Notes: generated by a model not told the origin, from the letters alone. Numbered from the stretch's first letter, positions 36,042 through 46,489 are shown. The stretch is 64,000 nucleotides of DNA from Arthrobacter sp. CAU 1506 (GCF_005047635.1 NZ_SUKC01000004.1:1-64000), one strand, 5' to 3'. Translations and numbers: made by a program.

Positions 36042-36935
36042 TTACCGCCAGCGGCCCAACATCTCGCTGAGCAGGGTCAGGGCGGTCGGCCCCGCCGTGG
36101 AGGAACGCAGGACGTGAGGCCCCAGCCGCACGGCCACCGCCCCGGCGTCCAGCATTGCGTCCACTTCGGCCTGGCTGATTCCGCCTTCGGGACCCACAAT
36201 CATCAGCACCCGGTCCGCTCTGCCGTCGCTTGACGACTCGCTGTCGACGCTGGCGGCAGCGTCTTCGGACGAGGGGCTGCCAGCAGGCGAGGCGCCATCA
36301 TCGGGCGAGGCACCGCCGTCGTTCCCGCCCCTGACGTCGGTACGGTACGGGCCAGGGCCAAAGTCCGCGCGGTGCACGGCGTCGGCCACGCTTCCCGCGG
36401 CGTCTTCGTGCAGCAGCAGCGACAACCGGCTGGTGCGGATCATGGCACACAGCCCGGCCCGTTCCACCAGCGGTTCCACGTCCGGTACGCGCGCCCGCCG
36501 CGATTGCTTGGCGGCCGCCCGGACCGCCATCTGCCACTTGGCCGCGCCCTTGGCGGCCTTGTCCGCTTTCCACCGCACGATGCTGCGTTCGGCCTGCCAC
36601 GGGACCACGGCGTCGACGCCGAGCTCGGTGGCCGCCTCGATCGCCAGTTCGTCGCGGTTGCCCTTGGCCAGCGCCTGCACGAGCACCAGTTCCGGGTGCG
36701 GCTCCGGCTCCTGCACGATCCGCAGGGTGCGGACGGTGAGTTCGCCGGCTCCGCCCGAGATCGCCTCGCCGACCAGCCTGCGGCCCCGGCCGTCGGCTAG
36801 GTCAACCGGCTCGCCGGGCTCGATCCGCTTCACCGTGACGGCATGCCGCGCCTCGTCCCCGGTGAGGGTGAAGCTGTCGCCGGTGACGACCGCGTCGAGC
36901 TCGCCCGGAGCGGTAAAAAACAGGTGGCTGGTCAC
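36042..36935 (-). CDS. rsmE: 16S rRNA (uracil1498-N3)-methyltransferase RsmE, with a low-complexity insert
   Basis: A 297-residue SPOUT methyltransferase that methylates U1498 of 16S rRNA with SAM. The N-terminal PUA-like domain starts HLFFTAPG, and the knotted SAM site is MIVGPEGGIS near residue 247, with RLGPHVLRSSTAG near the end. Between the strands is an insert of about 48 residues (192-240) rich in Ser, Asp, Gly, Ala and Pro, which is unusual for this family. The GTG is 2 nt after the dnaJ stop. A TAACCT sequence 6 nt before it falls within dnaJ coding and may be a chance match. Confidence 0.93.
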   Translation of the reverse strand: MTSHLFFTAPGELDAVVTGDSFTLTGDEARHAVTVKRIEPGEPVDLADGRGRRLVGEAISGGAGELTVRTLRIVQEPEPHPELVLVQALAKGNRDELAIEAATELGVDAVVPWQAERSIVRWKADKAAKGAAKWQMAVRAAAKQSRRARVPDVEPLVERAGLCAMIRTSRLSLLLHEDAAGSVADAVHRADFGPGPYRTDVRGGNDGGASPDDGASPAGSPSSEDAAASVDSESSSDGRADRVLMIVGPEGGISQAEVDAMLDAGAVAVRLGPHVLRSSTAGPTALTLLSEMLGRWR

Positions 36936-36937
36936 GC

Positions 36938-38068
36938 CTAAAGGTTACCGAGCCGCTCGCGCAGCCGGGCGAAGACGCCGGTGCCGGAGGACGCCAGCTT
37001 GCCCTCGGTGTATTCCTCGCCCCGGGCCTGCGCCAGTTTGCGGAGCAGATCCTCCTGCTCCGAGTCCAGCTTGCTGGGAGTCTCCACATGCACATGCACC
37101 TGCAAATCGCCGCGCCCGTAACCGCGCAAGTGGGTCACGCCCAGACCCCGCAGCGTCACGGTCTCCCCCGCCTGGGTGCCGGGCTTGATGTTCAGTTCGC
37201 GTTCGCCGTCGAAAGTATCCAGGGTGACGTCCGTGCCCAGCGCTGCCGCGGTCATCGGCACCGTGAGGGTGACGTGCAGGTCATCGCCCTCGCGGATGAA
37301 GTTCTTGTCCGGGTTGACCCGGATTTCCACGTAGAGATCGCCCTGCGGCCCGCCCGCGGGACCCGCCTCGCCTTGGCCGGCCAGCTGGATCCGGGTTCCG
37401 GTTCCGACGCCGGCCGGAAGCTTGATGGTCAGCGACCGGCGGCTGCGGATGCGTCCCTCGCCGTTGCACTCGTTGCAGGGGTCGGGAATGATCGTGCCGA
37501 AGCCCTGGCAGCTGCCGCAGGCGGCCGTGGTCATGACCTGGCCGAGGATGGACCGCACGGCGCGCTGGACCTGGCCGGAGCCGCCGCAGATGTCGCAGGT
37601 GCGCGGGCTGGTGCCGGGGCGGCAGCAGCTGCCGTCGCAGGTGGGGCAGACCACGGCGGTGTCCACCTCGATCTTCTTGTTGATCCCGAAGACCGCGTCC
37701 TTGAGGTCGATCCGCACGTTGATCAGGGCGTCCTGGCCGCGGCGGGTGCGCGACGCCGGACCTCCGCCCGCTCCGGCACCGCCGAAGAAGCTCTCGAAGA
37801 TGTCCTGGAAGGCGAAGCCGGACCCGGAGAAACCGCCGCCGAACCCGGTGTCGTTGCCGTTTTCGTTGCCCGTGGTGTCGTAGACCCGACGCTTCTGCGG
37901 GTCCGAGAGCACCTCGTAGGCGTGGCTGACCTGCTTGAACTGCTCCGCAGCTTCCGGACCGGGGTTCACATCCGGGTGCAGTTTGCGGGCCAGCTTGCGG
38001 TAGGCCTTCTTGATTTCCTCGGTCGAGGCGTCCTGGCTGACACCGAGGGCGTCGTAGTGGTTGCTCAC
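36938..38068 (-). CDS. dnaJ: Chaperone DnaJ (DnaJ2 type, with zinc finger)
   Basis: A 376-residue class A J-protein that stimulates DnaK. The J domain has HPD within [11 protein letters not shown] (about residue 33). A Gly/Phe-rich segment ([16 protein letters not shown]) follows, then four CxxCxG-type zinc motifs (CPTCDG, CDICGG, CGSCQG, CNECNG, about 135-205) and the client-binding C-terminal domains. The first zinc motif has extra cysteines ([10 protein letters not shown]). The GTG of VSNHYDALG is preferred. It follows hrcA on the same strand by about 67 nt, so CIRCE and HrcA should control it. Confidence 0.95.
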   Translation of the reverse strand: MSNHYDALGVSQDASTEEIKKAYRKLARKLHPDVNPGPEAAEQFKQVSHAYEVLSDPQKRRVYDTTGNENGNDTGFGGGFSGSGFAFQDIFESFFGGAGAGGGPASRTRRGQDALINVRIDLKDAVFGINKKIEVDTAVVCPTCDGSCCRPGTSPRTCDICGGSGQVQRAVRSILGQVMTTAACGSCQGFGTIIPDPCNECNGEGRIRSRRSLTIKLPAGVGTGTRIQLAGQGEAGPAGGPQGDLYVEIRVNPDKNFIREGDDLHVTLTVPMTAAALGTDVTLDTFDGERELNIKPGTQAGETVTLRGLGVTHLRGYGRGDLQVHVHVETPSKLDSEQEDLLRKLAQARGEEYTEGKLASSGTGVFARLRERLGNL

Positions 38069-38135
38069 CTTGTAATACTTCACTTCCTGGAGATTGGTTC
38101 ACCGGCGACGACTGCCGGCGCGGACAGGGCGCGGC

Positions 38136-39155
38136 CTAGGGCTGGCCGGCGAGTATCCGTGACAAATAGCGTGCGACAGCGCGCACTGCCGCCATCGTGG
38201 TGGGATAGTCCATCCGGGTAGGGCCGAGAATGCCGACCTTGGCCGTGGCGCCGGGGCCGTAGCCGGTGGCGACCACCGAGGTTTCGGCCAGCGAGCCGTA
38301 CGGATTCTCGCGGCCGATGCTGACCGACATGCCGTGCGCGTCCTGATGCATCTCGGAGAGCAACTGCAGCAGGATGACCTGTTCTTCGAGTGCCTCGAGG
38401 ATGGGCCCGATGCTCAGCGGGAAGTCCACTGTGGAACGGGCCAGGTTGGCCGTTCCGGCCATCAGGATCCGCTCTTCGCTGGTGGCAGCGGCCAACTGGG
38501 CAAGGGCAGCGGAGAGTTCTTCGACGATCTGCGCATGCGCGGGCTCCGCCGGCACCGCTGAGCTCTTCAGCCGGTTCGGCACACCAGCCAGCGGTTTCCC
38601 GGACAGCGCGGCCAGGAATGAAGTGCGCACGGTGGCCAGGGCATCTTCCGCCACGTCCACCGGCAGCACGGCAACATGCTGGTCCACCTTGCCGTTGTCC
38701 GCGATCAGCACCACCAGCACCCGACGGGGCGCCAGCAAGACAAACTCAATGTGCCGCACCTTGGCAGCGCCCAACTGCGGGTACTGGATCACTGCAACCT
38801 GGTTGGTCAGCTGGGAGAGCAGCCGCACGGTCCGTTCCATCACGTCATCCAGGTCATCGGCTCCCTCCAGCAGTTGCTGGATGGCCCGGCGTTCCGGTGC
38901 AGAGAGCGGCTTGACGTCCGAGATCCGGTCCACGAACAGGCGGTAGCCCTTGTCCGTGGGAATCCGGCCGGCACTGGTGTGCGGGGCGACAATCAGCCCG
39001 TCTTCCTCCAGCGCCGCCATGTCGTTGCGGATCGTGGCAGAAGACACGCCCAGGCTGTGCCGGTCGACCAGTGCTTTGGAGCCGACTGGCTCCCGTGAAT
39101 GCACATAGTCTTCGACAATGGCGCGGAGCACTTCCAGCCTCCGGACCTCGCTCAC
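38136..39155 (-). CDS. hrcA: Heat-inducible transcription repressor HrcA
   Basis: A 339-residue repressor with an N-terminal winged helix (about residues 5-70; SATIRNDMAALEEDGLI recognition region) and a GAF-like middle domain with the HrcA C-terminal region (SVSIGRENPYGSL). It binds CIRCE operators and is itself activated by GroEL chaperonin. A near-perfect CIRCE lies 40 nt upstream, so autoregulation with dnaJ downstream is expected. The start has an AGGAGTGCA box. Confidence 0.96.
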   Translation of the reverse strand: MSEVRRLEVLRAIVEDYVHSREPVGSKALVDRHSLGVSSATIRNDMAALEEDGLIVAPHTSAGRIPTDKGYRLFVDRISDVKPLSAPERRAIQQLLEGADDLDDVMERTVRLLSQLTNQVAVIQYPQLGAAKVRHIEFVLLAPRRVLVVLIADNGKVDQHVAVLPVDVAEDALATVRTSFLAALSGKPLAGVPNRLKSSAVPAEPAHAQIVEELSAALAQLAAATSEERILMAGTANLARSTVDFPLSIGPILEALEEQVILLQLLSEMHQDAHGMSVSIGRENPYGSLAETSVVATGYGPGATAKVGILGPTRMDYPTTMAAVRAVARYLSRILAGQP

Positions 39156-39195
39156 TGCACTCCTCCTGTCTACGGCTCAACCTGATGACGGGTTG

Positions 39196-39222
39196 TTAGC
39201 ACTCAACACGTCCAAGTGCTAA
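39196..39222. promoter_or_regulatory. CIRCE operator
   Basis: TTAGCACTC (39196-39204), a 9-nt spacer, then AAGTGCTAA (39214-39222): one mismatch from the consensus TTAGCACTC-N9-GAGTGCTAA. It lies between hrcA (starting at 39155, minus) and DUF3097 (starting at 39304, plus). A further half-site, TTAGCA, lies at 39246-39251. Confidence 0.93.
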
Positions 39223-39303
39223 GTCTAATACGTTGCCCCCGTTGTTAGCATTGTCTTCGCGGCGGAGCCGTAGACGTACTACCTGTGTAAGGACTTGAAG
39301 CAT

Positions 39304-40146
39304 ATGAGCAGCTACGGCTGGGGCCCCCAGGATCTCACCGCTCCCAAGGCCCGGGCCTTGCGCGAAGTCGCCGCCGGGCCCGGGCTGGTGCTGGAAGATG
39401 CGCAGAGCGGCTGGGTCGGTGCCGTGGTCCGCGTGGAGAAGTCCGGCGGCGTGCATCTGGTCTCGCTGGAAGACCGCAGGGGCAAGGTACGTTCCTTCCC
39501 GCTGGGCTTCGGCTTTCTGTTGGAAGGCGAGCCGGTGAATGTTGTTCCGCCGACACCCACAGCGAAGGCTCCGGTCCGCCAGCGGACGGCCTCCGGCTCG
39601 GTAAAGGTGGAGGGCCAACGAGCCAGGGTGGCGCGGGCCAGCCGCATTTGGGTCGAAGGCAAGCACGATGCCGAACTGGTGGAGAAGGTCTGGGGAGACG
39701 ACCTGCGGGTGGAGGGCATCGTCGTCGAACCGCTGCACGGCGTGGACGACCTGGCCGCGGCAGTGGCGGAGTTCTCCCCCGGCCCGCAGCGCAGGCTCGG
39801 CATCCTGGTGGATCATTTGGTGCCGAATTCCAAGGAGTGGCGGATCGCCGAGGCCGCGATGGCCGTTCCAGCGGCCGCCGGGAATGTGCTGATTGTGGGT
39901 CACCCCTACGTTGATGTCTGGCAGGCCATCAAGCCCTCGGTGATCGGCCGGGAGCAGTGGCCGGTGGTTCCGCGCGGTACGGACTGGAAGACCGGCATCC
40001 TCGCTGGCCTCGGCTGGCCGCACCGGACCCAGATCGACGTGGCCGATGGCTGGAAGCGGCTGCTGGGCAGCGTCAACAGCTACGCGGATCTGGAGCCCAG
40101 CCTGTTGGGCCGGGTAGAGGAAGTCATCGACTTCCTCACGGTCTGA
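39304..40146 (+). CDS. DUF3097 protein, possible TOPRIM-like core
   Basis: A 280-residue protein of the actinobacterial DUF3097 family. The middle (about 115-200) reads IWVEGKHDAELVEKVWGDDLRV and later RRLGILVDHLVP, which resembles the EGxxD and DxD pattern of TOPRIM domains in primases and nucleases. This is pattern-level inference. Its partner function is unknown. The ATG is chosen with AAGGA upstream; a TTG at 39295 is possible. It is divergent from hrcA with a CIRCE box between, so heat regulation is possible. Confidence 0.78.
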   Translation: MSSYGWGPQDLTAPKARALREVAAGPGLVLEDAQSGWVGAVVRVEKSGGVHLVSLEDRRGKVRSFPLGFGFLLEGEPVNVVPPTPTAKAPVRQRTASGSVKVEGQRARVARASRIWVEGKHDAELVEKVWGDDLRVEGIVVEPLHGVDDLAAAVAEFSPGPQRRLGILVDHLVPNSKEWRIAEAAMAVPAAAGNVLIVGHPYVDVWQAIKPSVIGREQWPVVPRGTDWKTGILAGLGWPHRTQIDVADGWKRLLGSVNSYADLEPSLLGRVEEVIDFLTV

Positions 40147-40244
40147 GCTGTTTCTGCGGCGGCAGTATGCAACGGGCCGCAGGATGTAACCGCTAGGCTA
40201 GGAACAGCAGTGAGCCATCAGCAGATTTTCCAAAGGTAGGTCAA

Positions 40245-40667
40245 GTGTCCGAGAACTCTGCTCGCAACCAGCAGCCGGGACGCAAGTCGGCACCGCGCCC
40301 GCAGTACCAGAGCGCGTCGGCTTCCGCCTTGCCGCTGACCCCCTCCGAGGACCGGCAGTGGGCAACCATGGCGCACTTCGGTGGGATCCTGGGCTGCTTC
40401 CCGTCGCTGGTGATCTACCTGATCTTCAAGGACCGGGGACCGTTCACCGCCCAGGAGTCCAAAGAGGCGCTCAACTTCACCGTCCCGCCCACCGTGGTGG
40501 CCATTGTGGCGAACCTGTTGATCGTTATCCCGGCAGTCAGCGGCATCTTTGCCGTCGTCGCCGCCGCCATTTGGGTGTTCCTCACGGTCTACTCAGTGAT
40601 CGCGGGCATCAAGTGCAACCGGGGCGTGCCGTACCGCTACACCTACAACCTGCGCTTGTTCCGCTAA
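40245..40667 (+). CDS. DUF4870 (Tic20-like) membrane protein
   Basis: A 140-residue protein of the DUF4870 family. A hydrophilic N-terminal tail of about 35 residues (rich in Ser, Gln, Pro) precedes membrane segments near residues 43-62, 75-97 and 98-122; DRQWATMAHFGGILG and FTAQESKEALNFTV are typical of the family. Function is unknown. The GTG has AAAGGTAGG upstream. It lies about 98 nt after DUF3097 and is convergent with the DUF1622 gene. Confidence 0.85.
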   Translation: MSENSARNQQPGRKSAPRPQYQSASASALPLTPSEDRQWATMAHFGGILGCFPSLVIYLIFKDRGPFTAQESKEALNFTVPPTVVAIVANLLIVIPAVSGIFAVVAAAIWVFLTVYSVIAGIKCNRGVPYRYTYNLRLFR

Positions 40668-40721
40668 GTTCGCGGCCCCCATGCTGCCCCCTGCGGCGGC
40701 AAACTCCCGGGCAACCCCTGT

Positions 40722-41099
40722 TCATTCCTCTTTCGCCACGGCAGGCATGCCGGGCGCTTGGGCAGCCCTGCCCTGCCATGGCCACTTGCCAGTGATTTCC
40801 AACTCCAGCGACCAACTGAGGAACGTTCGAATCAGCACGATCGCGGCCAGCACCGCCACGCTTTCGAGCGTCGGACTGATGGCGACGGTTCGGATAATGT
40901 CGGCGGCGACCAACAGTTCCAGGCCGAGCAGGATTGACCGGCCCAGAAACCGGCGGAATTGCTCATAGACCCCGGCCCGTCTCCGGACCAGCCGCGGGAC
41001 GGCGATCAGTGCAGCCATTATTGCGCCGGCCACGATGGCAGCAACCCCGGCTGCGTCCATGACCCGGCCGACTGCCTCGATGATCTCCCCGAACTCCAT
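40722..41099 (-). CDS. DUF1622 membrane protein
   Basis: A 125-residue membrane protein of the DUF1622 family. Hydrophobic segments near residues 16-34, 53-72 and 78-96 and the motif FRRFLGRSILLGLELLVAADIIRTV are characteristic. The C-terminal tail is hydrophilic (GKWPWQGRAAQAPGMP). The family is widespread in bacteria and uncharacterised. It begins at the ATG at 41099. The 262 nt upstream to the DUF4188 gene hold nothing I can identify. Confidence 0.85.
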   Translation of the reverse strand: MEFGEIIEAVGRVMDAAGVAAIVAGAIMAALIAVPRLVRRRAGVYEQFRRFLGRSILLGLELLVAADIIRTVAISPTLESVAVLAAIVLIRTFLSWSLELEITGKWPWQGRAAQAPGMPAVAKEE

Positions 41100-41361
41100 G
41101 GCATCCCCTGACCTTTACGGTCCGTCACGGCACCGGCCCTACTCCAGCGGCGGTTCAGCGGAAATCCTGCGCAAGGCACCGAGGCTACCGGTGGCTCCTT
41201 GCACCTCACCGCCTCGGCAGCTTTGCTTCATTGTTGGGCCTCATTGTCCGCCCGGGGAACGAGGTGCGCAATGGACAAAGACCCGGCCGCCCGGGTCAGG
41301 ATGTGCCGCTAGCCCGCGGCCCCTCGACCGCGCCGGCTGCCAAACGCTGGCGGGCTGTGTT

Positions 41362-41808
41362 CTACCCTGCCCCCACCGGCACGTGGCCGGTGGCCGCCGC
41401 CAGCCCGAAGACCGGCATGTCGCTATACACGCTTTCCCTCCCGCCCGGCGCTGTCTGGTAGGTCTCGTGCCATACACCGACATCCCCGGTGCCGGCGGAT
41501 TCCCGCATGAACCGACGCCACGGCTCCAGGTGCGGCGCCGACCGGTCCGCCGCGAACCGCTGCAAATGCTCCGGGCTCTTCCAGTAGCTGACCATGATCG
41601 TGGTGCGCCCGAACCACTGCTGGTAACCCAGCAATCCGGCCTCCGGCGTCTTGGCCAAGTGGGCCAGCATTCTGGGCATGGCCGCCCCCACCCGTGCCAC
41701 CTTCCCGATCTTCCACCACCGATTGGCCCGCATCCCGATCAGGAAGACCGTCACCGGGCCTGCCTCGGGATTGGCAGTGAAACGACCTGCGTGCACTTGT
41801 TCCGACAT
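41362..41808 (-). CDS. DUF4188 protein
   Basis: A 148-residue soluble protein of the DUF4188 family, recognisable by VFLIGMRANRWWKIGKVARV, MLAHLAKTPEAGLLGYQQWFGRTTIMVSYW and ESVYSDMPVFGL. The fold resembles small antibiotic-biosynthesis-type monooxygenases (ferredoxin-like barrel), but activity is not established. It is divergent from the tetR gene with 54 nt between them holding a two-site operator, so it is probably the regulator's target. The ATG has AAGGAAAAG before it. Confidence 0.85.
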   Translation of the reverse strand: MSEQVHAGRFTANPEAGPVTVFLIGMRANRWWKIGKVARVGAAMPRMLAHLAKTPEAGLLGYQQWFGRTTIMVSYWKSPEHLQRFAADRSAPHLEPWRRFMRESAGTGDVGVWHETYQTAPGGRESVYSDMPVFGLAAATGHVPVGAG

Positions 41809-41821
41809 GAGCTTTTCCTTC

Positions 41822-41849
41822 CATAACAGTGTTACAAAACAGTGTTATG
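41822..41849. promoter_or_regulatory. Operator between the DUF4188 and tetR genes
   Basis: CATAACA (41822-41828) and TGTTATG (41843-41849) form a 7-bp inverted repeat. Inside are two direct copies of AACAGTGTT (41825-41833 and 41838-41846), each nearly palindromic. This is typical of a TetR-type operator controlling both divergent genes. The -10 of tetR (AATACT, 41851-41856) is adjacent. Confidence 0.7.
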
Positions 41850-41862
41850 CAATACTGGTCGC

Positions 41863-42432
41863 ATGGCAAGACCCATAGTCCACGATGAGACCCTGCGCCG
41901 CAGTCTGCTCGACACTGCAGCGTCCCTGATTGCCCGCGACGGCGCCGCCTCGGTATCGCTGCGCAGCATAGCCGCTGCAGCAGGGACGTCGACGACGGCG
42001 GTGTACTCGCTCTTCGGGGGCAAGGCGGAACTGTTGACAGCCGTGCTCGACGACGGCTTCGCTTCCTTTGCTGCCTCCCAACAAGGCGCCGCCGCAGCGG
42101 GCCTCGAAGCACTGGGCCGGGCCTATCGAAGCTGGGCGCTGGAACATCCGGTCCTGTACGGCCTGATGTTTGGCGGCTCGCTGGCCGGCCAGGTGCCGTG
42201 CCGTCCGACGCCGGGAGCAGCTGAACCCTCGATAGCTCCGCTGTTCAGCGCGGTTGCGGCCGCGCTGCCCGGAGCGGCGGACGACGAGATCGCCTCGATG
42301 GTCGGCGTCGTGTGGGGCCAGGTCCACGGGCTGGTGTCACTGGAGTTGGCCGGAGCGCCGGCGGCTGGCTGGAGCTGGGATGCGTCCTATGATGCGGCCC
42401 TTAGGCAGATTGGCCGCACGTTGGGACGCTAG
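41863..42432 (+). CDS. TetR-family regulator with WHG-type C-terminal domain
   Basis: A 189-residue TetR-type regulator. The N-terminal helix-turn-helix (about 5-50) shows AASLIARDGAASVSLRSIAAAAGTSTTAVYSLFGGK. The C-terminal domain (about 75-180) contains RAYRSWALEHPVLYGLMFGG, the WHG group, and binds an unknown ligand. The ATG lies 6 nt after AATACT with no ribosome-binding site, so the mRNA is probably leaderless. It is divergent from DUF4188, whose control by this protein is inference. It ends 5 nt before the hemW stop, convergent. Confidence 0.86.
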   Translation: MARPIVHDETLRRSLLDTAASLIARDGAASVSLRSIAAAAGTSTTAVYSLFGGKAELLTAVLDDGFASFAASQQGAAAAGLEALGRAYRSWALEHPVLYGLMFGGSLAGQVPCRPTPGAAEPSIAPLFSAVAAALPGAADDEIASMVGVVWGQVHGLVSLELAGAPAAGWSWDASYDAALRQIGRTLGR

Positions 42433-42437
42433 GAAGA

Positions 42438-43667
42438 TCAGTCTTCCAGCAGCCGGCGGACCACGGCGTCGGCCAGCAGCCGTCCCTTGAGCGTGAGACG
42501 AATGGTTCCCGCGAAGGCCGCTGCCGGGTCGACAAGGGCATCCGCGATCAGTCCGGCTACGGCTATCCGGCCGTTCGGCCCCAGGTCCTGGGTGCGCAGC
42601 CCGTCGATGATGCGGGTCTGCAGCATCACGTGCTCCAACTGCCGGGTGCCCGGGTCCAGCGTTTCACGGCCGGCAGCCGGGGAGACTCCGGTGGCCAGAC
42701 GCTGCGCGTAGGCGGCCGGATGCTTCACGTTCCACCAGCGGACACCGCCCATATGCGAATGGGCGCCAGGACCGGCGCCCCACCAATCGTCGCCGCGCCA
42801 GTAGGCGAGGTTGTGCCGGCAGCGGTCTTCCGGAGTGCGGGCCCAATTGCTGACCTCGTACCAGCCGTACCCTGCCGCCGCCAACCGCGCATCGACAATC
42901 TCGTATTTGGTGGCATGGTCGTCGTCGTCGATGCCGGGCACCTCACCCCGGCGGATCTGCGCAGCCAGTTTGGTGCCGTCCTCGACGATCAGGGCGTAGG
43001 CGGAGATATGGTCCGGCGCACAGGCGATCGCGGAGTCCAGGCTGGCCTCCCAGTCGGCGAGGGACTCCCCCGGCGTGCCGTAGATCAGGTCCAAGCTGAC
43101 CTTGAGCCCGGCCTCGCGCGCCCACTGCACCGCCTGCGGAACCCGTTCCGGGTTGTGCGTGCGGTCCAGCACCTTCAGTACGTGCGGCACGGCCGACTGC
43201 ATCCCGAAGGAGACCCGGGTGAAACCTGCATCGGCCAGGATCTTCAGCGATTCCGGCGTCACCGAGTCCGGGTTGGCTTCCGTGGTGACCTCGGCGTCCG
43301 GCTCCAGTCCCCATAAGCGTTCCGCCTGGCCAAGCATGCCGGCCAGGTCAGTCGCCGGCAGCAGGGTCGGTGTGCCGCCGCCAAAGAACACCGTGGCCAG
43401 CGGACGGTCGGGCAGGCCGGAACCGCGCAGCACCCGCGCCGCCAGATCCAGTTCGGTGTTCAGCGTGCCGGAGTACTCATCCTGCGAGGCCCCGGACCCG
43501 AGTTCCTTGGCCGTATAGGTGTTGAAGTCGCAGTAACCGCAGCGCACCCGGCAGAACGGAATGTGCACATACAGGCAGAAGGCCCGGCTTTCCGCCCCGT
43601 CTGCTGCCTGGGCAGGCAGCAGGCCGTCGGCCGGGGCCGGGTCCCCGAGGGGCAGGACGCTAGGCAC
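42438..43667 (-). CDS. hemW: Radical SAM protein HemW (coproporphyrinogen-III-oxidase-like)
   Basis: A 409-residue radical-SAM protein. The [4Fe-4S] motif is CRVRC-GYC (Cys39, Cys43, Cys46 in PFCRVRCGYCDFN), and GGGTPTLLP and SFGMQS follow in the expected order, with a C-terminal HemW domain. HemW acts as a haem chaperone, not as a coproporphyrinogen oxidase; the longer CPDH N-terminal motif of true HemN is absent. It lies downstream of lepA with about 44 nt between them, as in other actinobacteria. Confidence 0.93.
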   Translation of the reverse strand: MPSVLPLGDPAPADGLLPAQAADGAESRAFCLYVHIPFCRVRCGYCDFNTYTAKELGSGASQDEYSGTLNTELDLAARVLRGSGLPDRPLATVFFGGGTPTLLPATDLAGMLGQAERLWGLEPDAEVTTEANPDSVTPESLKILADAGFTRVSFGMQSAVPHVLKVLDRTHNPERVPQAVQWAREAGLKVSLDLIYGTPGESLADWEASLDSAIACAPDHISAYALIVEDGTKLAAQIRRGEVPGIDDDDHATKYEIVDARLAAAGYGWYEVSNWARTPEDRCRHNLAYWRGDDWWGAGPGAHSHMGGVRWWNVKHPAAYAQRLATGVSPAAGRETLDPGTRQLEHVMLQTRIIDGLRTQDLGPNGRIAVAGLIADALVDPAAAFAGTIRLTLKGRLLADAVVRRLLED

Positions 43668-43711
43668 TGAGGCGAGCCTCCGCCGTCGTTGTCTTTACTG
43701 GCACTGCAGAA

Positions 43712-45565
<1,854 letters not shown>

Positions 45566-45747
45566 AGATGGTTCCTTACTCTCGGACAAGCGGACTGGCA
45601 AAGCGCGCCGGTACCACCAGCACGCAGATTTTGCTCAACTATAAGTGTCCCACGCCTATCAGGCATCCGCGCACCTTTACGCCGGTGATGTACTGCGGTG
45701 ATGGTCCTAGATGACCTGCGGCAGCCTTCGTTCAGTAGCCTAGGGAC

Positions 45748-46365
45748 ATGGCATTTTCCCCGCAGGGACTCAATCGGCTCCTCAACAACGCTGTTCGGGC
45801 CATAAGGGCCTTGTCCGGTTCCGGCGGTTCCGGCACCGCCGGAACCGCCGGAACCGCCGGCACGGCACGGCGGCGCGGGGCGGCAACCCGCAACCGTCCG
45901 CAGTCCCGCGGAAACGGCTCCGGCCGCGGCGCAGCGAGTAAGGGTCCAGCGGGCGGTGGCACAGGCTTGCCGTATCCCGGCGACTACCGTGGCTCCGGGA
46001 CCATCAGCTACTCCCCGGCTGCCGACGGCTCCCCCGACCCGGGCGAAATCGTCTGGACGTGGGTGCCCTACGAGGAAGACTTTTCCCGGGGGAAGGATCG
46101 TCCCGTCCTGGTCATCGGGAACCACCGCGGCCGCCTGCTGGCGCTCATGATGACCTCCCGGGACCGCAACAACGCGCGCAGCCGCGACGAGGACTACGTG
46201 GACATCGGCTCCGGTGCTTGGGACTCGCAGGGCCGTCCCAGTGAGATCAAGCTGGACCGTGTTCTGCAGTTGGATCCGGAGGCAGTGCGGCGCCAAGGCG
46301 CAGTGCTCCCACGCGCCACGTTCGAGAAGGTCGCCCAGGGCATGCGCCGCCGAGGTTGGAACTGA
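45748..46365 (+). CDS. Orphan PemK/MazF-like protein with Gly/Thr/Ala-rich linker
   Basis: A 205-residue protein whose C-terminal half (about 95-205; PGEIVWTWVPYEEDFSRGKDRPVLVIG and IKLDRVLQLDP) resembles the PemK/MazF endoribonuclease fold. The N-terminal 90 residues carry a short amphipathic helix and a Gly-Ser-Thr-Ala repeat segment (GSGGSGTAGTAGTAGTA). No antitoxin gene is adjacent, so it is unlikely to be a classic toxin-antitoxin unit. Genes of this type next to lepA occur in related genomes. TAGCCT (45736-45741) lies 6 nt before the ATG. RNase activity is unproven. Confidence 0.75.
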   Translation: MAFSPQGLNRLLNNAVRAIRALSGSGGSGTAGTAGTAGTARRRGAATRNRPQSRGNGSGRGAASKGPAGGGTGLPYPGDYRGSGTISYSPAADGSPDPGEIVWTWVPYEEDFSRGKDRPVLVIGNHRGRLLALMMTSRDRNNARSRDEDYVDIGSGAWDSQGRPSEIKLDRVLQLDPEAVRRQGAVLPRATFEKVAQGMRRRGWN

Positions 46366-46399
46366 CTGCCAGGAACTGTGCTTGGAACTGACCGCGGCC

Positions 46400-46489
46400 G
46401 GCGTGTCAGCCAAGCACCATTCGCCCGGTGGCCAAGCACCGTTCGCCCGTCCCGGCCGTCGGCGTGTCGGCCAAACACCATTCGCCCGG
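46400..46489 (+). repeat. Intergenic repeat cluster, GCCAAGCACCATTCGCCCGG
   Basis: Three near-copies of the 20-mer lie at 46409-46428, 46431-46450 and 46470-46489. The first and third are preceded by GGCGTGTC, giving a 29-bp unit repeated at a 61-bp period. The cluster lies between the PemK-like gene and rpsT. It may be a small dispersed or duplicated element; its role is unknown. Confidence 0.8.

Noticed and set aside
36936-36947. Internal leaderless promoter for rsmE (TAACCT-N6-GTG)
   Set aside because: The hexamer falls within the last codons of dnaJ (GGT AAC CTT), so it may be a chance coding match; start coupling by a 2-nt gap is enough to explain rsmE expression.
46400-46489. CRISPR array reading of the repeat cluster near rpsT
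   Set aside because: Only three imperfect copies of 20 bp with unequal spacing (2 and 19 nt), without spacers of constant length or cas genes.
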